64,000 bases of DNA from Lota lota (Eukaryota > Chordata > Actinopteri > Gadiformes > Lotidae): the NCBI GenBank assembly GCA_026745465.1, contig JACYXH010000017.1:312501-376500 (forward strand), given 5' to 3'. The position numbers and the translations under genes are program-made. The notes beneath the pieces were generated by a model. The model ran no database searches. It worked only from the letters and a program-made list of their open reading frames with translations, and was not told the origin of the DNA. Positions 1 to 33,052 of the stretch are shown here, one piece after another. Numbering within the stretch: the stretch's first letter is position 1; each line of letters opens with the position of its first letter.

Positions 1-1396
1 TCTCTCTGTCTGTCTGTCTGCCTGCCTGCCTGCCTGTCTGTCTCTCTGTCTGCCTGTGCCCCTCCTCTAGGAGTAGCACTAGTAGCAGCAGCTCCAGCAG
101 TATAATTACAGGGGGTTGAACTCTGACTGCTGTGTAAAATATGGGAGGCTCCACCACACATGATAGGCCAACATGCCAACTCACACGAAATTATATGTTG
201 CTATAGCAACAAAAGCTGCAGTGCATGGGGGGGGGGGGGGGGGGGGGGACATATATAATGGCATAGTATGTCATTGTAATAATATATAGTGTCTCGTATA
301 ATTTTTCCTTTGTCTCTCTCTTGCTCTCTCTCTCTCTCTCGATAACGTCGTACAGGCACTGCAATGCAAACACTGTGGATATTTATGTGGAATTAAAGCT
401 GTTCCTCCCTGTATCTCTGCTCTTTACCCCCCTCTCTCTCTCTCAAACTCAGTATTCTAACTATAATTATTTCGTCTTTTTCAGTGCACTCCCAGCTTAA
501 ACGGCCAATTTACCTAAAAATACCCCCGCAATAAAAACCACAACATATTGTTCCACTCCCACAACCATCAGGCCGGTTTCCCCGCCACCGTCCCAGTAAA
601 CTGGAGCAAAATAGACCGTTTGTTCTGCAGCACCGCAAGCAACAAAACAATATTACATTTGATAAAAAAAAAAAAAAACTAGAACCGCCGCAGCAAGGTC
701 TCTGTAAAAGACGACCCGGTCGGTCACGCCGGCCCGAGGAGCTGCCCGTCAGCACCGCTCCAGCTGGATAAATGGTCCGCATGTGGGGAAGACGTTTTGA
801 ACCTTTAGGCTCACAGACAACACTTCTTATGCAGGTGTTATGCTGTATTAAACCTTTTGCAGCTTCTGTTGCTGGAGGGTCAGTGAGGATTTGATCAACC
901 CGGGTGATTCGAAGCAGACAAACTATCTTGAAGGCTCAGCGCGGTCCGTTACTCCGTAGGCCTCGTTAGGTCACAGTGTTCTATCAAGGCCTAGTCAAAC
1001 CTACGGGGGGAAAAGCCTAAGAGGCAGATTTATCTTTATTTTCCTCCGGTTGGCTGTCTTTGAACATTGAACTGCTCGGCTCCTGGGCTGTTTATCTTCC
1101 GTTCTCGCTCTTTCTTCGTCAAAGTCCGCCCAGCTCTTGTTTTGATGTCAGCGAATTCTCTGAACCATATCGTAAAATGAGTCCCATTGACATTTCAATT
1201 TGCTGCCGTACCCATCATGCATCACGCACATAGACGAACACACAGACACACATATACACACACACACACACATTGTGCACCAATTTGATTGCGGAGCATC
1301 CATGGCAGGCAGAGATCGTGGATTTCCACAGAGGCAAGAAAAGCAATAACAGCACACTTGACCCCTGCTCTTTTATTGGGTTGCTCTCCTTCACTC

Positions 1397-1431
<35 letters not shown>

Positions 1432-2939
1432 GACAGACAGACACACACACACACACACGCACATTCACGTGTCAAATGTAATCTGGGAGAATGGGGCCTT
1501 CTATGTTATACCCTCTCCCTTCCTTGGGGAGGAGGGGGGAGGATGGGGGAGGAGGGAGAAGGGTGGGGGGTTGGAGGGAAAAGTATAAAAGATGAGAGGA
1601 GAGTGGAAGGGTAGGGACTTGATAATCTCATCTGGAGAGGGGGAGAGAGAGCAGGGGATAGAGAAAGAGGGGGAGAGAGAGACAGAGAGGGAGAGAGAGA
1701 AGGAGAGAGAGGGAGAGAGAGACAGGGAGAGAGTGAGACCGAGAGAGAGAGAGAGGGTCTTGTACTGACCTGGGGGCAAATGAATTGATTGTGTGTGTGT
1801 CCCCCTCACACAATCACACGTTCACACCTTGAAATACACTCACACACACGCACACACACAATATTACGTTCTGAAGCATGATACCTAGTGAAGAGAAGGA
1901 GGAGGAGACGGGGACGGGGACGAACAGGCTAACGGGGTCAGGGAGACTCATCTGACAGAAAGAGAGACAACGTGTGTGCCACATCAGCCGGGTTGTTTAC
2001 CGAGTGTTCTGGTCTCTAGCCGCTTTAGTCAACACATTAGATGAGTTCTGATCCCCACTTTTTGCAGGCTCACTTAGGCATCTGTTTTGTGTGTTGTGTG
2101 TGTGTGTAATGTGTGTGTTTGTGTGTGTGCCCATTTTGCCATATCTTTGATCTTCTCCAAATTCCCTGTCTTTCTGAGCGCATCTCTGTGACTGTGTGTG
2201 TGTGTGTGTGTGTGTATGTGTGTCTGTGTGTGTGTGTGTGTGTGTATGTGTCTCTGTGTGTGTCTGTTACTGTGTGTCTGTGTGTGTGTGTGTTTGTATG
2301 TATGTGTGTGTATTTGTATGTCTGTGTGCGTGTCTGTGTGTGTGTGTGTGTGTCTGTGTCTGTGTCTGTGTCTGTGTGCAAGGAGTATTCTCCTAGTCTG
2401 AATAGTTGAAATGGCAGCAGAAGCGTTTGTTTTAGTAGGAGGATGCGCCCCATGCATCTCAGTGTCAACATGAATCACGTGCTCAGAGACACCTGGGGAT
2501 CGGAGTCTGGTCATAAATTAACAGATCTGCCTCCTCTCACAATGGAAGATTTTCTTTATTTACTTTAGTATAGTTGTCGCTAAACATCAAATGTCTTTTT
2601 TCTTTTCCTGCAGCTAAGCACAATAGCATTGAGGGCTCAGAATGGTCCATCGATGAAGCGACTGGTTGTTCGTTTGTTGATTGTGATGATGAGGATCTGT
2701 AATCATTATAGTTATTATGTAAAATACTAAATATTTGATGGCTGCTTATATTTTCGGAAACGCTTCATTCCTCCATTTCCCAATCTTTACAAGATGCAAT
2801 CTTCAGCTTCTGTTGGATGCTTGAGACATCACTTTGTACTCGATGAATCTGAAAAACAATCCATAGATGGAATGAAATGTTTCAGCCAGTAACATGCATG
2901 TCGAAAGCCAGATGTTCAAGTATGCATAGTTAGTGTGCA

Positions 2940-2997
<58 letters not shown>

Positions 2998-3232
2998 GGG
3001 GGGGGGGGGTTATTTAATAGCAGCTTACAACAATGATTTATTTTTCTTATTCAATCAAGTCGGAGGGTGGGGGGGTGGGGGTGGGGGGGTGGGGAAGTAA
3101 TTATGTGTGTGTGTGTGTGTGTGTCTGTGTGTGTGTCTGTGTGCGTGAGTGTGCATGTGTATCTCACTCACAAGATGATACTTCCCTGCCGTTATACCTT
3201 CTGTCACATGGCAATGTGTTCCAATTACCTGT

Positions 3233-3318
<86 letters not shown>

Positions 3319-3976
3319 ATATAAATCTTGCATGATAATGACCGGCTCGCTGTACATTATATTTTTAAATTTAAAAAAATGGACACCCTGTCTGAGCTAA
3401 TTTAGCAATAATGACTGCTGTACATTATCCCATAGTCATTAGCATCAATAATATCCATCAAACATGCAGCCATTAGTTTAGTCTTCATTAAGCTCAGTTA
3501 TTGCTGGGCTCACTACAGTAAGTGATTTACTTGTATAGTGGAAGGAGACTCAATCCACTGCAAGCATTTAGATAAGTAGCCTTTAAGCCATTCATCTTAA
3601 ATCCTTTCCCCTAAAGTAAGTCCGCACAGACAGCAGACCGCACCTCAGACCGCACCTCTGACAGTGTTCGGTTAAGTTACTCTGTAGAACCAAAACATTA
3701 ATCTCCTTGACTGTATTGTTCTACTTCCACTGTTTAAGTTGTTCCTCAAGGCTACAGTCACACGGTTATGACCCAGAACGTATTGGTTGCAAGTTGATGC
3801 AAGTAGAAGAATATCTGAAACTGGATCTTGTGCCTCATTATCAAATCTCACCAAAGCCTTTACATGCTTGTGAGATGGAGGTCTGTTTATGGCATTATTA
3901 TGACTATTACTTCTACTACTGCATGGGCGCTGACCCAGTGGTGTATTGACGAGCGTGTTGTGTGTTTATGACCTAG
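1..3976. other. Left flank, STR-rich; no exon recognised
   Basis: (CTGT/CTGC)n at 1-56, G22 at 227-248, (CA)n near 1398-1458, purine tract at about 1637-1757, TG-rich tract at 2095-2378, (TG)n at 2942-2994 with G15, and (TG)n at 3236-3316. Probably a large sh2d3c intron or upstream region. A weak alternative first exon candidate is at 772-834. Confidence 0.6.
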
Positions 3977-13843
<9,867 letters not shown>

Positions 13844-13896
13844 CACATGCACACCACACCACACCACGACCCACCCCCCCCCCCATCACTATCAAC

Positions 13897-13928
<32 letters not shown>

Positions 13929-14250
13929 ATCTGCACCCCATCAATCATTGTAGTACGGTCCTGCTTTGCACTGGGGGGGAGAACCAAGAGGCAGCTAAAA
14001 GAGTTACAATGTAGTTAGGACTTGGGAAACGCATCTTGGGCCCTGCTGCCCTGCTGTGGTTTCCCATCCAGGAATAACCCACTTTTTGTTTCAAACATGC
14101 AAACTAAGACACAGGAGACGGAACTGAGCAGAGATGCTTCAACAGGAAACAAGAGACCACAGGTACAGGAGAAGAACGACCCCCAAAGGGCTTTGCCGGG
14201 CTGGAGAGTTTTGCCTTTTGCCACAATAAACACACACACCTTTTCCTTTG
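13844..14250 (+). other. sh2d3c: Probable sh2d3c 3' UTR with poly(A) signal at 14225
   Basis: An AATAAA lies at 14225-14230, about 380 bp after the stop. The UTR contains a pure C31 run (13898-13928). Transcript end not proven. Confidence 0.5.
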
Positions 14251-17235
14251 AATGATTGTGGTCACAGCAGCACTGTAGCAGAGACAATGTCGGTAATAAT
14301 TTCCAACATCACTCATTTGAAGATATTTTGTCTGTGATGTGTGTGCGTGTGTGCATGTGCGAGTGCATGTGTGTACATTCCTTTTTTTTTGTATGTATCA
14401 TTCAGTGTTTACTTTTTGGGGGTTTTGGTTATTTATTTGTTTTCATAGGATAATACCGATACCATGTGTGTGTTGGTTGAACGCTCCAGGTAGCCAAGCC
14501 ATTAATATTGTTTAGTCAAGTGTATCCTTCATTACAGATCTCATTACCTCCCAGTGAAACTGCATCAGGCATGCATTCAATATGTATTATCCAGCATTGA
14601 GACATTTATATAACTAATGAAGCAACTTCTAAAACGAGGGCTTGTGCGTTTTGAAAATAACTGAATCAAATATTCCGGAGGATTACGTGAGTTTACCTCC
14701 ATCGTAGCGGAAAACAAAATGGAATGATGTGTTTGATATCAGCGGTTTAACATTTGTGTTGCACACGCACTGTAGTTTAGTGATAGAGAGAGATACACGA
14801 GCACTGTTGAATGCAAGAATGTTTTGTTATATTGTTTAAAGCAATATTTCACTTTCACACACAATCATTTAATCTTGGGAAATAATATATTTGGTAATAA
14901 ATTATTGACCTGGATTATACAAAAAATAAAATGGTGATATTAATATCAAAACATTTACCCTCACTGTTAATACTAATAATAATCAGAACACCCATTACAG
15001 GTTAAAATGTATGACACTGTACACTAGTAATAAAGGGAAGTATACTCTTTAGTAATAAAATGAAGTATACTGTAGTAGTAAAGCGAAGTATTGCTTTATA
15101 TTCATTGAGATTGGGAATGTTACTAACAGTGAACAAAGGACTCTTGATTACATTAATGTTTTTTTTTACATTTTTTATTAATAATTCTGTTTTCATAATT
15201 CTTTTCTATCTCAAAATGTGAATGACAAGCATTTCCCAAATATACAAAGTGAAAACCAGAGTACAACCCAAAGCTGGAACATGATTGTTGATTGATTGGT
15301 TGTGTCACATGTCCAATAAGGTAATGTAATGGATATGGCAATGTTATTGTATCATTCTCAATGGATTCAAGGTGATCAATGATTGACCGATAGGAATACT
15401 GAATGCTGTGGGCCTGATCGTTTCAACCAATCAGGGAGGAGGTCTGCAACCCCGTCTAGAACACACCCACTTAGAGCAAAGATTATTCTACCTTTCTGTA
15501 CCGTTCAACTTCCACTTTCTTTACCAAATCACTGATCAATAGACAGATCAATAAAATCAACTCATGTCACTAGGTGTCATTATGACTAGCCATTACAAGT
15601 CATTTCACAATGAATATTTTTTGTCACTTCACAAGTGGGAATGTTCACTTAGATGTATGACGGACAGACAACTCCAGCTTATCATTTGGCATATTTCAGC
15701 AGGTTGATACTCCCACTTGTGTTATCACAAAGGGACATATTTAGAGCCGTCCTGTAATGGCTCATCAACATGACACCTGAGAGAAAGGTAATGGCCCTTT
15801 TACAGTAAATGCTATTTAATAGGAACAGCCTTTTGTCAAATACTTGCATATTGGGAATTGTAAAACTGAAGTATTTAATTGATTTCCACCTGATATAGTG
15901 ATGGAAACAGTCTTTCAATGGAGAAAAAGCTAAACATGTGAAATTGAAAATGATTGTGTACACAGGCAAACACACACTATAGTGTGTGTCCAGAGGCCAC
16001 TCAGATCCCTACTGGTTTAGGATCAAGGACAATAATAATGTAGATGATGACGATGATGATGAAGAGTAAGATGGCGGTTATGATTTGTGGTACCTTCATT
16101 TGTCGTCTTAATGAATGCTGTACAGGAATGTTTTCATGATGTGTTTAATATCTTGCTGTACAGAGACGATCTGGGATGAACCTGAACCGAAAAAAGGACA
16201 AAAAAGATTTGTGAATCGTTCCTTGATTTTATTGGAGTTTTTTTATGTACTGTACACAGCAGTCACTTCTTTTTTTTTATTAAAATGATTGCTTGTATCA
16301 ATGAGTTGTGGACTGCTTGACTCCTTGGACCGAAGTGAACATATGTGCACATGTAATAGCATGTAGGCCTACACATAGAACATCTCAATTGGAAGGTTAT
16401 ACAGGCTCAAATATTGGAATAAATTAATATTAAATAAAGTAATGCTTATTGGTGTGAAGTAATTATAAGGGTTGATCTGTCTATTTTCACTGTGTTCATT
16501 TCTTCACAGAAATTGAGACCGTAACGACGTCGACAGGTATAGGTTATCCATTAGGGATAAACGGTAGTTTACATCGAGCATGCTATGCATAACGGCGGCC
16601 AGTGACACATAAATGTAGTAACAGCTGCAGTCCAAATAGTTTGTTATCGTAATAATTATTTATAATTCTATGTTTAAAATACCATCTTGCATTCCACCAG
16701 TCTTAAATGACATAGTCACTGTTCAGACAGAAGTTTAAGTATAATGCTAACTCTAATAAGAATATCAAAGACAATAACAGGCCTACGCATTTGTGTAGGG
16801 CTTTTCAGAAAGATAAAGAGACAGATTTCTATATTTAGAAAGATTTCAATATATTTGAGAGGAAATTTGGTGTCACGCAGTGAAATAAACGGAGCACAAG
16901 AGAGACACTTCAACAAATAATTTATATAATCTATATCTATATCAATTTAAAGTTAAAACGGATTATTTTCTGAGTAGTTTCATCTGCATGTCTGTGATCT
17001 CAGATTCTGATCAGGCCCCTGAGGGATAATGTTTTAGCTCCCAGCCAATCCAGCAAGAGCTTTGTATGTAATCAATACAATCTGAAAAAGACAGTAGAGG
17101 GAGAGACAAAAACTGAAGGCAATGTGTGACGCACACAAATGTTTTGTCACAGCTTGTGGTTGTATTTATTTATAGGAGCCGTTTTTCTATTTTACAGGTA
17201 TTTCATATTAACTGGTAAAGCTAGTTCGAGGTAGT

Positions 17236-17249
17236 ACCACCAGGTGGCG
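17236..17249 (+). promoter_or_regulatory. CTCF-like motif
   Basis: ACCACCAGGTGGCG fits the CTCF core CCASYAGRKGGC. It lies between sh2d3c and urm1, where a boundary would make sense. Motif match only. Confidence 0.35.
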
Positions 17250-18911
17250 TGATCCCTCTGTGAGATGGCTTTATAGGGTTTTGCGGATCTAACTTGTGTC
17301 CGTCTCAGATAATGACACACGCCTTCGCCTCTTCTACTGGTCCAACATGAGATTCATCCACCTGGTAAAATACCACTTCTACTGGTCGTACATGAAGAGA
17401 GGGTCTTCAATATTTCCTCAGCTGTAATATTTTTGATTGCAAGTTTGATTTGTTTCCTGAGGCACATTAATGCTAAACCCATGTTTGTTTATTTTGACAA
17501 TTGTAATAATTACTAATTGTTAGAAGTCACGTGACACCCATGACGCGCATGCTGCAGATGGAGGGCGGCAAGTGAGACGGTAGAGAACGTCAAGCTGCCG
17601 CACTCTGTTCATGTACACAGTATGGAGTGGTTCTCTAAAATACTTCGAAGTCACTATGCTTGGGATGGGATGTATCAACGGTCAACAAAATAAACGTTTA
17701 CCTTATTAACCTTGCTAGACAGCATCTATCATTAAACCCTTCAGCTTGAACACACCATCTACCTCCAAGAAAAATATATCATAACTTTTATAACAAGTGA
17801 ACACTTCGTGCCCTCCATCTCATGTTCACTCCACTGGTGTCCCGTCATCTGCAAACTACCAATAGGAATAACACATTTGTAACATTGTTTACTTCTCTGT
17901 TTTTCTCTCAAGCCTCCCCTGAGGTTATTTTGCACCCCCCAGGGGAGAATTGGTGCCACACACTTTCAAAACCTGTAATGTTATAGACTAATCTTCAATT
18001 AAATCAGAAAATTCTATAATTTATTTAATTAATTGGAATTGAAATGTGAAAATAATAAATGCTTAAAAATGTAAGGCCAAAACAACTTTATTTGAGTAGG
18101 GCCTACAAGAGAAGAAGTTAAGCATATTTGCAGGATGCAACATCATGACCTAGAACAGAACCGAACGGCATAATTTAATCCCAGGCCACATTTTTATATC
18201 AATTTCCACTCTCTCTCTCATTCTCTCTCTTTCTCCCATACAGTTCCATAGGCGTATCGCATCATGGCTGTGAACTCTAAGAGGCTTCTCTCTGCTTGCT
18301 ATCATGTCACATGTTAATTTCACCTCTTTATATTGAAACCTAGAACCCAATCACCCCAGTCTGCCAGCCCAACGACCATCCAGCTAGCTAGCTAGCCGTG
18401 CAAGCCAACATCAGTTCACCCTTAATCTCTCTCTCTCTCTCCTTTGGCGCTTTCATAGCTAATCCATTGTGTTGTTCATTGTCATCTGATCATGTGTGAC
18501 CTGGACGGTTCCTCAGCCTATCAGGGAACTAACGTGTTTGTAATGCCTATCTATGGAGAGACAAAAGCAATGCACTGTGAGAGGTGCAATGCATGTTTTA
18601 AACATATTCTACACACCGAGTATAGGGCATCATTTAAATTGTGGCCCGTAATTGAATCATGGTCTATAACGAATTAACTTTTTAATCTTGCATGGTAAAA
18701 ATATGTCTTTTGTCAGTTCAAATGAATGATGCATTCTTTACCAACGTCCAGCATAATGGAAAGGGAATATATATATTTCTGATTAGACCTACACCACAGT
18801 GATGAGGAAGACACACAGACGACCACCATAACATTATCTGTCACCATGGAGGCTTTTAAACAACTCAAGCTGTCTTAGTAAATGTGAGGTGACACTCGGT
18901 GATCGGAGAAT

Positions 18912-18946
<35 letters not shown>
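18912..18946 (+). repeat. Poly-G tract, G35
   Basis: Uninterrupted run of 35 guanines in intergenic DNA. It could form G-quadruplexes; length may be affected by sequencing error. Confidence 0.85.
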
Positions 18947-18949
<3 letters not shown>

Positions 18950-19178
18950 TTCTGGTAGACTACGTCTCAATTCATTCAAACGTTCCCACAGCTGTAGCCC
19001 TCTCCCCCACCACCCTAGTCACACCCTGCCTCTTTACCCCTCTCGCCACTTGGTAGATGCTTGCTAATCTAAGTTATAATATAAGGATTCAGCCATGTTT
19101 ATACCTGAGTTTATCATCAAGTATATGAGAGAGACTGTGGAAGGCTCACAGCACTGGCTGATTTAGCCAGTTGTGTGT

Positions 19179-19206
19179 GTAAGGTATGGCCAATGCCATA
19201 CCTTAC
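19179..19206. repeat. Perfect 12-bp hairpin, 4-nt loop
   Basis: GTAAGGTATGGC, loop CAAT, then GCCATACCTTAC. It lies about 500 bp upstream of the urm1 start. Not followed by a T run and no known function. Confidence 0.8.
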
Positions 19207-19661
19207 TTGTTTAAACGGGGTTCCCCAAACTGCAGGTATAGGCCTTGTACTCATGTCTTGCTATGACTATGCTATGACTTGTCTTTAGTTTCCCTTTTCT
19301 TTCTCCCTCCCTCTGTGTTGTATCCCTTCTGCTGGCCCCTGTGGTTGATCTATCTGCCCCTCCACTGACTCCTCATTATCACATGAATGAAGACAGAGGC
19401 AAAGCCCGCGAACCTCAACATAAGGCAATTGAATTGCAACATAAACGTGTGACCGACGGGCCCAAACAACAACTTTTTAAAAATAAAAGGATAAATGGGA
19501 TAAAAATGTATAAACCACGAGTAACAATGGAGAGAGAGGTGATCAAAATGCATTCACAATCACAATTTAAACGTCGATGTACATTTGTATTGTGCTTCTG
19601 AATCTGCGTATTTTTATCATGGATGTATTTTTAGGACTTTTACGTTGACACAAAATGATGT

Positions 19662-19672
19662 ACGTCACTTCC
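19662..19672 (-). promoter_or_regulatory. urm1: ETS-CRE composite motif in urm1 promoter
   Basis: On the - strand GGAAGTGACGT, an ETS site abutting a CRE half-site and typical of TATA-less housekeeping promoters, lies 35 bp before the urm1 ATG. Motif-based inference. Confidence 0.5.
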
Positions 19673-19706
19673 TCAAGCCACTCCCACTCTTGCGTTTGAC
19701 AACAAT

Positions 19707-29145
<9,439 letters not shown>

Positions 29146-30359
29146 ACATGCATGCAGAGAAGGGGAACGCACACACACACACATTTACACACACAACAAC
29201 ACACACAATGGGATTACCATTCCAATTCTTTGGTGTGTGATTTAAATAAAGTGATGATGTTGATGATGTAAAACTATATGGAAGCAACCGGAACATTAAA
29301 CCATATGGACACCCTGCCGGCCCTCACTTCACCTATCCTCTTCAAAAGTCCTTCACACTGAAGCCTACAGCCTTCAAGATGGCTCTCAGGGGCCCCCAGG
29401 CCTGGCTGTGGGGGTGCCTGGTTTTATGTCGGTGTGTTATTTTTTTTATTATAATGATAATGTATCATGGTTTATGACAAACATTGTAGGAATTATTACA
29501 TTAAAGTACCTTTTTCTATTTTGTGTGATATATATATATATATATATATGTCTAATTTATGTTTTGTGTTTGGTCATATTTTGCAATACATCACTGTTTT
29601 TAAAGGTTGAAATTCAAGAAATGTACAACAATTTTACGCCTTGGAAAAATAAATTTCCACATAATGTTAATTTTAATTCTAGTGTAGATTAAGGCAGATT
29701 TATTTTAAAAGAACCTTAGTGACACATTCTGGAGAGAATAAAATACTTAATAAATAATTTAATGAACAATAACATAATTTGGACAATAACCCTACTAACC
29801 ATTGAGCCTATGGTTTTCTTTGAAAACATTTAACCTCTAATTTGAACCTTTTGACACTTTATTTGAACATTTCTGCCTTTCAATTCGTTGTTGACATTGA
29901 CTAATTTATACAAATGGTCGACTGTGCGTACAAAACTAACGCATACATTACCATAATGTTTCACTCAATAAATTAGGGATTTTTACATCACGCTTTGATA
30001 ATTCCCTATCGGATCGATTAAAGCCCAGCTGGGTGATCGGATTTGAGTTTTAGGGTGATTAGACGGGACTTCAGGGACTACTTGCCTTTCTATGGGCCCA
30101 TCCAGCAGAACACTAAGGGGACTGGCGGGAAACCTACAGTCCCACTGCGGGGGGTCGCGGTCTAGCCTCGGGGTCGCCCTCCCCGAAAACGCCTGCGGCG
30201 ACCAAAAGCCTTTTTCTCGGTTGTGGAGTCCGATTTGCAACGGGAAACTGGCCGATAATGGTCAGGAGAAAGAAAATGCTAATTCGTTCTGAGAGGTCTT
30301 ATAGAAAGCGAGAGTGAGAAAATGTAGCGTTGTAGTCTCAGCTAACCTGTCGTAGAAGT

Positions 30360-30413
<54 letters not shown>

Positions 30414-32972
30414 ATGCGCGCGTGTCTGTGTGTGTCCGTGCGCGCGCGTGCGTGTGCGTTGCAGGGGACTTACATAGCTTATGTAATGGAGGAGGATGAA
30501 AGAACGCACGCGCGCATGACCTCTCTGTGACGGGGTTTGAGCCGTGAGCGCGAGGCCGTAAATGTTTGGAACGCTCAGAGGATTAAAAAAAAACTGAATT
30601 TGTAACGAAATCTAATTTTTGCCTTCTTTTTCACTTTTGATGTGAAGATGGGACAAAGTGCGATGCTCATTTGATGTGCAGAAGATCCAGTAGTTGCATG
30701 TCTATTTAATTACCCCTACAGGGCTATTTAAGCACATTTAGTAATAACTCAAATAAACAGCAGAGCTATTTTGAGCACCAGCTGTTATGGGCTCATTTCT
30801 GAAATGCAAACACACGCCACTCTTGACATAAGGCAATAGTCTGCAGCTTTCTTGTATGCCTATATAGGGCTTTACATTTAACCTTTCACGTATTTTTCGG
30901 GACTATTGCAATCCGGCCATTTAATGTTTGTACAACTATTCGTTATTGTTTCAAATATTGAGTTTATTATTAAACCCGGTCAGCCAAGCCATAATATTGG
31001 ACATTTACTCCAGCAAAAATAGAGCATCAGGGAGCGAGTCTCAAAACAATTATCATCAACAAGTCAGCTTGAGATGTGTCCTAATGTTCAAGAGAATCAA
31101 GGGTAGGGAGTAAGCATCCTTCTGTGGCCTCTAGGCTGGACGCAGAAATAATCTGTGTCAAACTCTGGCCTGGGTAATAATGTTTACATCAAATAACATA
31201 TAGAATGCAGTTGAATATGCGTTCTATCGGAAGATAAACAACAGACAACTTCTCCTTTAGAAAAGAAACCGCTGCCCTGTCTAAACTTAACAGTCATGCA
31301 TCTTTATAATTATTATGTTGCACCTAATGTTGTGGTGCCAACCCCCAGGCATAACGGATGCTATTGTAAACACATAGTTTGCTATTTAAACAATACCGTC
31401 CCAATAGATAAGATAATCCATTCTAATCGAATGGAACACAGAATAGTCGTTTTGGGGTATCAATGACAAAAATGAGATTTCAATAATGATTTAGGCCTAT
31501 ACTCCACACTTGTATTTGCGACATTTTCATGATTTCAATGGAACGAACTGTGGAAAATGAAAGGGCCTATAAGCCACATCCTGTTTGACAGCCTATACGT
31601 TGAAGTACAGTATGGATTGATAAATGTAAATTAAGAAAATAAAATATATATTTTAACGAACATTTTGTATCACTGTATTGTGCGTTTGGTCGGTTAAACC
31701 AAGCATTAACTTTGTTTCTTATTTCTGCCAAATGATATGCCAACCATGGTCTTAGTATGTTTACTATATTCCATTTTAACACCTCAGAAAGCTGTTTTGC
31801 AATCACCAAACCCTTTTCAATCTCTTTATAAGTCACATAGTCATTGGGTGTGTGTTGTGATATTTATAACATGGAACTCCACACACTGATCTAGAATAGA
31901 CTGGACATACTGGTGTGTGCATACAGGTTTGGTCAATTAAGCTACAAGAAACCCGTAGTTTTAGAAGTAAATTAGTTCATTCTTATTTTCTTTATATTGT
32001 ATACATTCAATGGTGAAGGATGTCTCCATTCATTTTAAATGTATAATTTTTTTTTATATTCAATAGTAATGTTACGGATAGGCATATAGTAGGCCTACAA
32101 CCATCGTGATCCAAAACCAATTAATAGTTAAATGAAAATAATGAACATCAAATGGGAGAATGGTGCCACGTGATTAAGTGGTGCACGTTTGTCTCTTAAC
32201 GTTAGTGAGTAACGTCGTCAGAGGCCTTGTTTCCTCTAAGGCTTGTTACTCATTTTGAACAAAAATGACAAACTAAATGATATATTTAAATAACAATCCC
32301 CTCCCATAAACAATATATCAAAATCACTTTTTGTTTAAAAAGATAAATAAAATAAAATAAAAGCCTTTTTGTGCATCACAGGCTAGAGGCCTATAGGCCC
32401 ACAATGCCTATCAGAATGCATATAGGCCTACCCTCTTCTTTACTATTAAATTGGCTTTTTGGACATTTGTTTCTAAAGAAAAGGTTGAACAATTGCATTT
32501 TATGATGAATAACTGCACGTCTCCTCGTTTAGACGGTATTTTGGGGTGTTCTTTAAGATCGGACCCATCTTAACCCATTTCAGGTCCCATAGGCCACACG
32601 CATCGATATGCACGGAGACAACAAACTGTTTTATACAATTTGCTGAAGCGTCGATACATCAATGCTCCCCGTCGATAGTTGCCATTTAAAACAAACAGGC
32701 TAGATTAGATTTTCGACAAAGTGTAAATACCAATCGGGGTCCAAGGAAACGCACATGCGGAGAACACATCACATGAGGCAAAGATTATGTTCCCTCCACT
32801 TTATTGGCCCAATTCCACGTCCGGCTACAAAATATGCAAATTTGAATTTGTTCCTTACCTGAATCATTACCATTTTCAATAACATTTGTTTGAAGTACAG
32901 CCCCACATATCCCAGAATGCAGGGCCAACGTTGACATGTCGTTTGACCAACAGACAGCAAAGTGATGAATTG
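29146..32972. other. Intergenic, urm1 to mir-219-2
   Basis: Contains the urm1 poly(A) signal at 29245, a CpG-richer patch at about 30100-30260, one (TG)n at 30362-30411, then mostly unique AT-rich DNA with almost no microsatellites. No coding exon recognised. Confidence 0.6.
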
Positions 32973-32984
32973 GAGTCCGCAGCA

Positions 32985-33006
32985 ACAGATGTCCATACAC
33001 AATTCT
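32985..33006 (-). ncRNA. mir219-2: Mature miR-219-2-3p candidate
   Basis: AGAATTGTGTATGGACATCT then GT on the - strand. It differs from the human 3p form only in the middle (GGC replaced by GTA). Confidence 0.85.
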
Positions 33007-33031
33007 TGCGGTTGAGTTTTGACGTGACTCA

Positions 33032-33052
33032 AGAATTGCGTTTGGACAATCA
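33032..33052 (-). ncRNA. mir219-2: Mature miR-219-5p
   Basis: 21 nt identical to the canonical miR-219a-5p on the - strand; seed GAUUGUC. Confidence 0.95.

Larger units (their letters stand above)
14251..19640. other. Intergenic region, sh2d3c to urm1
   Basis: AT-rich unique sequence with few microsatellites. No exon-like conserved frame was recognised on either strand. Notable items are a CTCF-like motif at 17236, G35 at 18912-18946 and a 12-bp-arm hairpin at 19179-19206. Confidence 0.6.

Noticed and set aside
510-782. 90-aa - strand frame in GC-rich sequence
   Set aside because: Low-complexity Cys/Phe-rich translation with no recognised domain or splice support.
2070-2514. Long Cys/Val and His/Thr open frames over TG/CA tracts (also 7908-8248, 26838-27289, 43158-43843 and others)
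   Set aside because: Dinucleotide repeats have no stop codons in any frame; no conserved domain or gene context.
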